Of a DNA stretch of 64,000 bases, positions 1-9,489 are shown one piece after another (the first letter of the stretch is position 1; each line of letters begins with the position of its first letter). Where the stretch lies: assembly GCA_963971285.1 (NCBI GenBank), contig OZ020259.1, forward strand, positions 8,556,001 through 8,620,000. The letters run 5' to 3'. The notes below the pieces were generated by a model, which was not told where the DNA came from, did no database searches, and saw only the letters and a program-made list of their open reading frames with translations. The stretch is from Astropecten irregularis (lineage: Eukaryota; Echinodermata; Asteroidea; Paxillosida; Astropectinidae). The position numbers and the translations under genes are program-made.

Positions 1-114
1 GATTTAATCTGGAGAGCTATCCATGACTTATTTGGTGCTGGAACTGACACTACTACCTATACTATCCTATGGCTGATTATACTCATGATGAAGTATCCAG
101 ATGTACAAGCAAAG
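1..114 (+). CDS. P450 exon, I-helix
   Basis: It begins inside the exon at the window edge and ends at AAG followed by the donor gtaagt (phase 0). It encodes DLFGAGTDTTTYTILW and then a helix ending KYPDVQAK. AGTDTT is the conserved acid-alcohol proton-relay motif of P450s. The phase-0 intron after this lysine is the usual CYP2 position. Confidence 0.92.
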
Positions 115-3100
115 GTAAGTGTTTGATACTAACTGTTTCACCATCATCACAGTTCAAAGGTCATCCCATTAAGGAGCAAGTGTTCATGACACGTATATGT
201 CCACGAAAAATACATCCATTTTGTTCTATGTGTACATGTTTGCAACTCTCCACACGTCTCTCCCTAGGTCGTCCTCAGACGAGCCATCCATCGTCGTTTT
301 CAGTCATTCCGGTTTTCAATACTTCCGACCAGCTCGATCGCTGGTGCTTTGTACTCCTGCGTCCTTCTAGAACACATCAAATTAGAATAAAGTCAATCTC
401 ATTCATTAAGCATGAAAATAAGACGTCATAGTAAAGGAAAATATTTGTTCACGGATGTCACATTGACAACTCCAAGACAAAGCACTAACTTGATAAAATG
501 ATAAATTGTATTTCACTCTAATGAAACATTACAACAACAAATTGACTTGCAATACAAAATCACCTCGTCGTGTATTGCTAAGAAGTAAATGATTGAAAAA
601 AAAACCTTAGCCTAATTAACTTACAAAGGTATCATATAGTCATCGGCTTGTCAGCTTCCTTCTTAGTTCATTGTTTGTTAATGAGAACGAAAAAGTACAT
701 CAAAACTTTTTCAAAACATATTAAAAAGAGCGTGACGAGAGCATAATTTCCATCATGACAAGAACGGACATAATATCATAATGCCTTCAATGATGGTCTC
801 CAATCAATCTGACCTGTTACTCAGGTCTGTATATTGATTACATGGGTATATACTAATATTGCATCATGGCATTATAATCTTAATTAATACTTTTTCTAAA
901 TCAAGAACGCAGACAAAAAATTACTCCTTGATTTATCCTAAACTTACCTGAAATCACTTACCAAATTTTAATTGACAGGTGCAGCGGGAAATTGATGACG
1001 TCATCGGTGCATCTCGTCCACCGTCACTTGCAGCTCGTTCACGTTTGCCTTACACGGAGGCCACTATCATGGAAGTGCAGAGATACCGCACGGTGGCGCC
1101 CTTTCTACCCCCTCGTTGCCTTGGAGGAGATGTTGAGATCATGGGATATTCTATTCCTAAGGGTACACAAATCTGGGTGAATCTATGGAGTGCACTGAAT
1201 GATCCTGCTCACTGGTCAGATCCAGATATGTTTAACCCTCAGCGATTCCTGTCTGATGATGGTCAACGCGTTATCACACCAGAGGCCTTCATACCATTTG
1301 GAACAGGTAATTCATCGAAATATGAAGTAGAATCTTCCACTTACTTTCTGAAATCTCGACTCTAGTCAAGGTAGTTGATCGGATGTTCTACTGTCCATTA
1401 GGCCTAAAAAAATGTTGTGTTGCCCTCAGCGACCGACCGTAAAAAACCTTGGTTCGGGATTTTTTTTTCCTTTTTTTTTCTCTGAGTCCTAAAGTATGAA
1501 AACTCACAATTTTTGACAGAAAATGTAACATTTAGCAGTAAAAATGCGTGTCTCCTCAAAACGACCCAAGACCGTTGATTTTTAAGCCCTGGTGACCATA
1601 CATCCTGTATTTATTCTTAAATGTTTGAAAGTCTTCCCAAAAAAAAATTTAAAAAAATCGACCGACCGACCCAAAATTTAAATTTGTCCACTTGAGGGCA
1701 ACACAAAAAACATTTTTTTGGTCTTATGAAGAGCAATTTGTAAAGATAGGAGAATCTAATCTTTCATTTAATCTGACAAACAAACAAATGCTCTACTGAT
1801 TATATTTGGTGAAAATTAGTGAAGTTAAGAACTCAAGTGAGTTATTCCAACAATGAAATCTGACCCAAATGGGATTCTTTAATGGCAATTGCTTGTCTGG
1901 CATGCACAATTCTGAATTGGTATCCAGCACACGATGCAATTAGAGTAAGAAGTTGCACAAAGTCATGTAGTTCGCACTGTATCGAGGGAGCCAGTATGGA
2001 CCGGCATTTTGTAGGTAGTATCGCATCCGGTCCTCGTTTCATTCTTACGGGCCACTCCAAATGTTTTTGAATTTCTACCTTTTTTTCCGAAATAAAAGGT
2101 TGGTGGGTCAGGGAAATAATTTGAAGTAAACTGTTAATCGAAATTCACATTTTACATTAAAAACCAGTATATGCTTTTATTCTGAATAATTGCCAGAAAT
2201 AAATGTACATGTACTGCAGCACACGTGCCGCACCAGCATTCCAAAATGCAATCTTTGTCAACCTTGTTTCCAAATCAAAGTCATATCTGTGGATGCCCGG
2301 ACGTAACTTGGCATTTGTTAATACATCATACCAAGTTACCAATTAATGAAGCACAAAAAAAAATGTTCATCCCACCTGTTGACATTCCCGCCATCATGTT
2401 GACATAATTGTGTCGTACAATGTACTTCATGCATGTGGAAAATCACTTCTTCTTTATAATCGAAATTTGGAGAAAAAAAATTGAGTGGCCCCTTACCGAG
2501 ATAGGATCCAGTATATTTTCAACAATATTTGACACATACTTTACATGAATAGATGTATCATATTTTGATATTTTGATGTATCACACGTTTGAAGTTACGC
2601 AGGATTAGTTTGTAATTTTCTGAAAATTTTTTGCCGGAAATGAGAATTAATTATTGATTCAAAACCTTATCCCTGACCTCGTTCAACGTGCAGTTCCTTT
2701 TATACCCGCTAGCTCCATCCGACTTCTTGCTTGCATTTAAGAGTGCTGTACATTTATATTAATATATCAATAAAGTGTTGTAATTGGGTTACATTTTGAA
2801 CAGAAAACAAGAACGACTGTGTTCAACCATAATTATAATGAAATCGATTCGTGACTTTTCTGTTCGCACTGGGCAATAGTTTAAAGCAATTCATTCGATA
2901 AAACTTGTTTGTCATATGATGGTCGTTGTATTTTATTTGAATGTCATAAGTGATAACATTAATAGTGAACACTGAAAGACAAACTGGAACATCAGTCAAC
3001 ATGAATGGACTATTCTGTAGTATTTAACGGGTGACAATTTTGCTCTTGTAAGTACATACACTGAGGATATTGATGAAACACTAAACGTGCGTATTTTGCC

Positions 3101-3283
3101 CCTACAGGTCGTCGGTATTGCATAGGTGAGCAACTTGCCAAGATGGAACTTTTCTTGTTCTTTACAAACTTCATGCAGCGGTTTACCTTCACTAGTGACA
3201 CTAAAGCCAGTGTAGACGTGAGTGGTGTACTTGGAATCACCTTGGTACCTCACCCTTATAAAGTGATGGCTGTCCGCAGATAA
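1..3283 (+). CDS. Cytochrome P450, CYP2-like, C-terminal part (three exons)
   Basis: A haem-thiolate monooxygenase, probably anchored in the endoplasmic reticulum and fed electrons by P450 reductase. Three exons join in phase: 1-114, 979-1306 and 3108-3283, about 205 residues of a usual 490-510. In order they carry the I-helix oxygen-activation motif AGTDTT, the K-helix ExxR (EVQR), the PxRF-type motif NPQRF, and the haem loop FGTGRRYCIG with the cysteine thiolate ligand. The haem loop is split by a phase-1 intron after FGT. The protein ends GVLGITLVPHPYKVMAVRR then a stop, a normal CYP2-clan C-terminus. The N-terminal half lies upstream of the window. The open frame seen on the opposite strand at 2996-3343 is only a shadow of the last exon. 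The CYP2 clan is well supported by motif spacing and intron positions; subfamily and substrate cannot be told. Confidence 0.93.
115..978 (+). other. P450 intron
   Basis: Phase-0 intron with gt...ag ends. It is AT-rich, and I see no repeat element or second gene in it. Confidence 0.75.
979..1306 (+). CDS. P450 exon, ExxR to haem-loop start
   Basis: The acceptor is attgacag and the donor is ggtaatt; the exon is in phase 0 at its start and phase 1 at its end. It encodes VQREIDDVIG, then EVQRY (K-helix ExxR), a YSIPKGTQIWVNLWS segment, NPQRF, and the start of the haem loop, FIPFGTG. At 328 nt it equals the sum of two exons that are separate in vertebrate CYP2 genes (about 188 and 142 nt), so one ancestral intron is absent here. 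The comparison sizes are from family knowledge. Confidence 0.93.
1307..3107 (+). other. P450 intron (contains one MITE)
   Basis: Phase-1 intron with gt...ag ends that splits the glycine of the haem loop. Apart from the foldback element at about 1400-1728 it holds AT-rich sequence without recognisable coding. Confidence 0.75.
1400..1728. mobile_element. Foldback MITE in P450 intron
   Basis: The left end AGGCCTAAAAAAATGTTGTG continues into TTGCCCTCA. It is mirrored on the right by TGAGGGCAACACAAAAAACA, then TTTTTTTGGTCT. Both arms also carry CGACCGACC words just inside. About 330 bp, no coding capacity. Superfamily unknown. Confidence 0.6.
3108..3283 (+). CDS. P450 terminal exon, haem-binding cysteine
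   Basis: The acceptor is cccctacag; the first two bases complete the glycine codon left by the previous exon. The exon reads RRYCIGEQLAKMELFLFF and continues to a C-terminal VMAVRR and a TAA at 3281-3283. The cysteine of RRYCIG is the axial haem ligand. No canonical AATAAA is obvious close downstream. Confidence 0.93.
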
Positions 3284-4913
3284 TCTCAGCACCATCACAT
3301 GCACCAATTTGGTTTGGTACTTCCAGGAATTACCTGAAATCACAACTCATAATGAGGTTAAATACATCTGTGTTGTCATAAAACTCAACATGCTTATCAT
3401 TGTTTTTGTTAAAAAAAATTGTACGTAAAAAAGATGGTATTTTAGACCCATTGTACACTACTTTTCGCAACGAAAAACCTTGCTATACGTCACCGGCGGA
3501 ACGCCAGACAGTATCGACCCCGCGTTATTGTTCAAATCGAAAAGCAAAATCCTGTGGTGCAAGCCTACTTGTTCTGCTGATGACGTCACACGCATTGTTG
3601 CGTGGATCGGTTCCGAGGGGAATTTTTGGGGGAGAAGGGCATACGGTACATGAACTGATTTTTTAACTTTAGGGTCAAAATGAAGCACTTACATAAAAGT
3701 TACAATTTATATAGTTCATTATTCATTAAGCAATAATCTGAAAGCATTTTCCATCCCTTTCCCAAATTTGATTACAGGAAGCATTCATTATACAATTCGT
3801 AACCTGACTTTTACGTTTTTATTTTTTTTTTCAAATGTGAAAATTGAAACTCATAAACAATTTATAATTGCCCAAATTTCGTTATTCATTTAAAAATAAC
3901 GTTCATATTGGTTCCTAATTTCCTTTACAGTAAATGTTATACGTTGCAGTGGAGTCATTTATACTGCAATTACGTCATTATAAAACGAATCAGAATTTCA
4001 CAAAGAATATTTTCATATCCATTAGAAGCAGGTCCTAATGTATCCGTTACTGCGCTGAATTAAGTTTTGGGAAGTGAACAAATGTAAATGACCCTGTTGT
4101 TATGCTATGCCTAAACATGCAGGCAAGGTTAATATTGTATGGCCTTTGTAATGGAATTCGGGCTTTACTTGAGAAATGAGGATTTTCCCAATGTCCAATC
4201 TCTAGAGTTTATAGTGTGATGGTATATTATGTATTGGTGGGCGCAAGTTTTTTCAAAATCATTCAAACCATTCACCTTAAGAAACCTTAAGAAAAAATGT
4301 TGCCTTACTACATAAAGTAATAGTGTAATTACATATACTGCCATGTACTATTATTGTAACATTCATTGTCAGATTGATTTTTGTTATGGCTGTAAATGTC
4401 TTTGCTTTGTTTTAAACCATGACCTGGTTTGCTGAGTACAAAATTTGCATAGAATTTTATACATGTAGATACATAATAATTAACAGCTTGCTTTGAATCA
4501 AGGTTATTATTAAATCAAATAAAACTTAATCAAGGAAGAATCAACAAAAGGTAAAGGCGTTTTATTTCTTAACTGGGCGTGAATGACGTATTTTAGTTTA
4601 TTCACATTTGTTAGACTAAAACATAAAGAGCCGAATTTAAGAAAAGTGTTTTTCGTGTGTTTCACTAATCACCGTTTAAATCCTAAATAGAGTCTCAACA
4701 CAGTTTGCACGTGGACTGCTTACAGATGCATGCGTTTTTCCAATTTCACGACAGGTGTTTTGCGAACTGTTTAGCTACACGTGTGCAGTTTGTCTAGTAA
4801 GCTGAGTGTTAATTATTATTTATATTTCTATAGCAGCAATCGTAATGTGGTGATATTGTTTTTTGCTATTATATGTATAATGTACAATATAAATTTTATC
4901 ACAACTTCACATA
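3284..4913. other. Intergenic, nothing recognised
   Basis: Downstream of the P450 stop the sequence is AT-rich, with no codon-like stretch, tRNA or clear inverted repeat that I can support. Confidence 0.5.
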
Positions 4914-5325
4914 GGGTGCAGACCAGTAAATAAATTCCCATAGGCTCGCATGCTGAATAGCCAATTTCAAAAAATTATTTAAAATACTCAGATGTTTCTG
5001 AGACACTCAAGCTATACACCAAAATGAAGCTGAACACTTCAATTTTCATTTTCATTTCAATTTTCATTAGGGTAACCAATGACTTTTTGAGGAAAATCCA
5101 TCCAAAGGAAAATACCCTGAAAACGGCCATGTTGACTGGTGCCAGTATTCATCCAAACAGCTCAAAGTTGCAAGTCCAAACTCTGGCGACCGGGTTCCAT
5201 CCATTTTCTTTACAAGACTTCCCATGTAGGGCCCAGCAAATGATTTTATAAAAAAGATTTTGAGGGTATACACAAAATTAATGAGCTCCGCGGACTGATC
5301 TGGACCTATTTACTGGTCTGCACCC
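4914..5325. mobile_element. Solo relative of the direct-repeat element family
   Basis: It begins GGGTGCAGACCAGTAAATAA and ends with TATTTACTGGTCTGCACCC, its inverted repeat. The subterminal word AAATTCCCAT matches AAACTCCCAT at the same place in the elements at 5393 and 32150, and the right subterminal GAGCTCCGCGGA matches their GAGCTCGGCG. Only one copy is present here, so it could be a solo remnant. No convincing target duplication was seen. Confidence 0.6.
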
Positions 5326-5392
5326 ACAAGTTTCCCCGTGCAAGATAATTTATTGACTAGAGAGGGCGCTATTTATGTTTTTGGAAGGCTCA

Positions 5393-5875
5393 GGGTGCAC
5401 CACACTAAATAAACTCCCATTGACCTTAGTGTAAAATCCCTCAACTTCACAGTTCAAAAAACCCCATCCAGAAGTTTCTCAGTTGTTGGTGCAATAGTGT
5501 AAATGATAGTGTGAACTCTCATCTACCCAATTCTTTTCAATTTTTGGTTGGGTAACCGATTGGATTTTTTTCTAATTGCCCCAAGAAAAAAACACCCCCG
5601 AAATGTCCTTCTTCCGTAACCGACTTGCTACGAGTTTTCATGAAGCAACCCTCCACGTTCAAGACAATGTAGGTCCGGATTGTAAACCAAAATATCTCAA
5701 GTCTCTACAACAGGCTGAAGCACTGAACCCCCAGGTTGTCATAACCAGTCAAAATTACACAATATATTAATTGCACGACCGCCCAAATTGCATATTTAAA
5801 AAACATTTGAGGGTACACACATTATGATAATCAGCTCGGCGCATTGATTTTTGAGCTATTTAGTGTGGTGCATCC
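5393..5875. repeat. Left terminal direct repeat
   Basis: Same orientation and about 99% identical by eye to 6798-7281. The ends are inverted repeats of about 19 bp. Confidence 0.75.
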
Positions 5876-6797
5876 TATAAGGGGGGTCAACTTTCAAAAT
5901 TGGTTTTCCAATTAGGCCCAAAATGTAGAGTTTATGACACTGATCTCATATGTGAAAACAAAATTGAAAAATATTATTGCGTTTTTCTACGGCACGGCTT
6001 AATGTGTTAGGTCGTTGACCCGTGGTGGCCATACTAACGTGCACATTCTCCCTTATAATATTGTGTACACCCCATGGAAAGTCGGGCTCTGAATACACAT
6101 ATTATTTCCTCACAAAGTTATCTTATGGCTATTTTAGGATGCAATGATGCTCAGGCCATTACATATAGTTTAATTAATCAAGGCGAGGGTGTAATTTCAC
6201 ATGAAAAAGTGGTGTAAGGTCAGGGTTGGCCTGTTTGGTTGTGGGGGGGGGGGCGTTTAGGCTATTCCGTGGAATATTTCTGCCCCAGTATCCATATTAA
6301 GACATAATGATGAACTTTTTTGCGATAAATCAATGCATATTACATTTCACCAAATTTCGCTGTCCTTGAGAATAATCATTTCCCCTCTGAAAAGTGAGAA
6401 AGAGGCGATTAGGGTTGTCAGCGTGTGGGCGGGGCTTGCTAGGGTTGGGTCTAGGTCTGGAGCCCCGGCTGGGGTTAGGGTTGGAATCAGAGCGATTTAG
6501 GGTTAAGAACTGGTCATAGGGTTGAATTTTGGGGGCTAGGTTTACAATTTAGGGTATATTGGGGTTAAAAGTTGGGCCACCTTCGTCTAAACAAAACTCG
6601 TAGGATGTAGAAAAGACAATGTAAGTTGCGTAATACAAGGTTTTATGCGTATTAGGATTGATGTTTTCAGGAAATAATTAACAAAATCTGATGAGAAACT
6701 TGGTCTTATACAGTTTCTTTTCGTTCTCGCCTCTCACAACAGAGTGGTGGCGCTATCACAAAATGGCTACCGATGCGCCGCCATCTTGTGACCTATA

Positions 6798-7281
6798 GGG
6801 TGCACCACACTAAATAAACTCCCATTGACCTTAGTGTAAAATCCCTCAACTTCACAGTTCAAAAAACCCCATCCAGAAGTTTCTCAGTTGTTGGTGCAAT
6901 AGTGTAAATGATAGTGTGAACTCTCATCTACCCAATTCTTTTCAATTTTTGGTTGGGTAACCGATTGGATTTTTTTCTAATTGCCCCAAGAAAAAAACAC
7001 CCCCGAAATGTCCTTCTTCCGTAACCGACTTGCTACGAGTTTTCATGAAGCAACCCTCCACGTTCAAGACAATGTAGGACCGGATTGTAAACCAAAATAT
7101 CTCAAGTCTCTACAACAGGCTGAAGCACTGAACCCCCAGGTTGTCATAACCAGTAAAAATTACACAATATATTAATTGCACGACCCCCCCAAATTGCATA
7201 TTTAAAAAACATTTGAGGGTACACACATTATGATAATCAGCTCGGCGCATTGATTTTTGAGCTATTTAGTGTGGTGCATCC
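6798..7281. repeat. Right terminal direct repeat
   Basis: Direct partner of 5393-5875. The next four bases, CTCA, repeat the four bases before the left copy. Confidence 0.75.
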
Positions 7282-7291
7282 CTCAGTCATG

Positions 7292-7820
7292 GCCACAGAC
7301 ATAAATAACCCATAGACCGACAGCGCCCTATTCAAATGCATGGCGGGGAACCGTAATTGTGACGGCACCCGACTATTGCCAAACTATGGGCAAAAAAAGT
7401 TACTTTTACGCACAATTGAATAGGAAGGATTTATTCAAACGGGAAATTCTAGATGAAAACGAATTGATATCAACTTTAAACCCATTGGAGCATTAGGTTT
7501 ACCTCACATACCATTGCACAGTAATAAATTTTTCTCAAATAATGGAAAAATTGAATGAAAAACTTTTGTGTTTGAAATTTCATCTTAATTTTATGAGAGG
7601 GAACTAACGCGAGATTACGTGCGCAACTGGCCTCTTTTAGAATCTTTGCGAGATTTTGAAATAAAATCAATTGTTAACGTGCGGCGCGCGCGGCGCGCGC
7701 GCCTCGCGCACTGAGTGACGCGCACTTTGCCCATAGTTTTTTGAGATGGCGTCCGTTTAAAAAATTACGCGCTCACGCCCTATGCTGTCGGTCTATAGGT
7801 TATTTATGTCTATGGTCATG
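7292..7820. mobile_element. Foldback MITE, GACATAAATAACC ends
   Basis: The left arm reads AGACATAAATAACCCATAGA then CCGACAGC. The right arm is its complement, GCTGTCGGTCTATAGG then TTATTTATGTCT. About 530 bp with a GC-rich run of GCGCGC near 7683-7700. It starts only a few bases after the target duplication of the preceding element. No coding capacity; superfamily unknown. Confidence 0.65.
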
Positions 7821-7822
7821 GC

Positions 7823-8698
7823 GTATTAATCATGACAAATAAGCCGAAGTTAAATGATGCATTAATTAATCAAACGTACATGAATTTTATCGGACCTATA
7901 GGAATTGTCTCAAAGTATATTAATTTATCATATAATGGGCATAGTAAGCATAGTAATGGGTTGAATCCAGCAGTTCATAATTTAATGTGGGGTGATTAAC
8001 GTTGGTCATGCCCATAATTGAGGTGAAGTGGCCGTACCAGCCAAACTTTGGAGACTTCAAAGAGCTTGACCAATTTGGGTCTGTCTAGTTTGAAAGTGCG
8101 GCCAATTATGTGAGCATAATTGCCCAAAGTGAAGACGGGGAGCCCCTAAGTTAGGGTAGAGTTGTGTTGCATCAGCTGGTGAGTCCATACAGTTATTACT
8201 GGTGTCACCTAAAGTGTTATATTCGCGAGTCTGTGGTGCATGGACAAGTGCGCATTTTAAATTGTATAATGTACATGCATTATGACAGTATCTAACTGCA
8301 TTTGTATGGCAGCATAATTATGGTGGCCGATACATTGGACAATATAACGGCAGGACTGATAGCATGTCTATGTACGCAGTCTCTAGCTAATTATTACGCA
8401 ATATTAATGTTAAAGGAAATTCAGGGTGATAATGCATAATAATGGAACCTTATTAATGTATTGTATAGCATTATTTCTTTGCTATGTAAACACTGATGTA
8501 AGGGACGATCGCCTATTACTTTGGGGACCGCGTTCCATAGAGCAGATTAAACTTGCACTTAATTTGTATATACATTGTGCCCGCTTGGGTGCTGGGGATA
8601 TTGTACACTACAACATCATATCAGCCTGTAAATCTTTTAATTTCTGGCATAGGAAGAAGTCTGTATGGTGCTCGCTGAAGTGTATGCATTTACATCTA
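7823..8698. other. Intergenic, nothing recognised
   Basis: AT-rich sequence. The open frames are short and lack motifs or codon bias that would support a gene. Confidence 0.45.
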
Positions 8699-8699
8699 A

Positions 8700-9489
8700 C
8701 CAGGGGCCAATTTCATAGAGCTGCTTAGCACAAACATTCGTTAAGTATGACATTTCTGTCTTATTAAAAACAGGATTTACAACCAAATTTCCGTGTGTTG
8801 TGTGTCACTTGTACTTGTGATTGTGATTGTTCTTTGGCTGTTATTTGCTGACCATGAATATCAAATGGAATTTTCAATGGTTTTTTTTTTATTGAGCAAG
8901 CTATTATACAAATAATGAATGTTTATGAGTGGAATGGTAAAAATAATTTCATGAGGTGACAGATGGACTGTTCCATTTCACGAGGCGAAGCCGAGTGGAA
9001 TGGAACAGTCCATCTGTCACCGAATGAAATTATTTTTTCCATTCTACGAATGTGAAACATTCATTATTTGTTTTATATAACATCTTAGTAGATCTTTGTC
9101 ATTTTATTTTGATTGGAGGATAACATTTTAAGAGTTAGCGAGACAAAAAAAGCTTAAAATCTTGGCAAACAATATTGCTCTTATTACAGTAAAGCGCGTT
9201 GCACACCAACGCGTACGCGGCGCACGCAGTGACAAATAAATGGAACGCCGCTTGACCAATCACGTATTAGAGTCCCTGGCGTGCAATGGTACAAATCGGA
9301 TGGCACCAAAAATGCACGGTGGATGGTACAAATTTCAACGGTTGTGACGTAAGCCATGAATTGGTCTATTTATCACATATCACGTGACATACAATCCTCC
9401 AATCAAATGACAAGGATCTACTAAGGTGTTATATAATTTGTGCTGAGCAATTTTTCTGTGCTAAGCAGCTCTATGAAATTGGCCCCTGG
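8700..9489. mobile_element. Foldback MITE, GGGGCCAATTTCATAGAGC ends, with nested palindromes
   Basis: The ends CCAGGGGCCAATTTCATAGA and its complement TCTATGAAATTGGCCCCTGG enclose about 790 bp. Inside is a near-perfect hairpin (8930-9062). Inside that arrangement a further inverted pair occurs at about 9073-9125 and 9385-9437 (ATCTTAGTAGATC / GATCTACTAAGGT, and GATTGGAGGAT / ATCCTCCAATC). The same terminal sequence bounds a shorter copy at 17809-18055. Likely several elements inserted into one another. Confidence 0.7.
8930..9062. repeat. Long hairpin
   Basis: The left arm contains GGTGACAGATGGACTGTTCC and the right arm GGAACAGTCCATCTGTCACC, with outer arms AATAATGAATGTTT / AAACATTCATTATT. 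The loop is short and reads ACGAGGCGAAGCCGAG. Stem arms are about 55-60 bp. Confidence 0.75.

Larger units (their letters stand above)
5393..7281. mobile_element. Element with about 483-bp direct terminal repeats and a non-coding core
   Basis: Two nearly identical copies (5393-5875 and 6798-7281, only a handful of differences seen) lie in the same orientation around a 922-bp core. The whole is flanked by CTCA at 5389-5392 and 7282-7285, and both inner borders read TATA (5876-5879, 6794-6797). Each terminal copy is itself bounded by inverted ends, GGGTGCACCACACTAAATA and TATTTAGTGTGGTGCATCC. The core has no gene; part of it (about 6410-6560) is rich in degenerate TTAGGG-like words. A 64-residue open frame occurs in both terminal copies but has no recognisable motif. 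The layout resembles LTR-core-LTR, yet the ends are not simple TG...CA. Family unknown; the small divergence suggests it is young. Confidence 0.7.

Noticed and set aside
2996-3343. 115-codon open frame on the minus strand with protein-like composition
   Set aside because: It is the antisense shadow of the P450 terminal exon (3108-3283), whose plus-strand reading has the haem-binding motif and splices in phase.
6410-6560. TTAGGG-like words, considered as an interstitial telomere repeat
   Set aside because: The words are degenerate and irregularly spaced; there is no tandem (TTAGGG)n run.
5576-7175. Identical 64-codon open frames in the two terminal repeats, considered as a conserved peptide gene
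   Set aside because: They are identical only because the repeat copies are nearly identical; no motif, and the equivalent frame is absent in the related repeats at 32150 and 33457.
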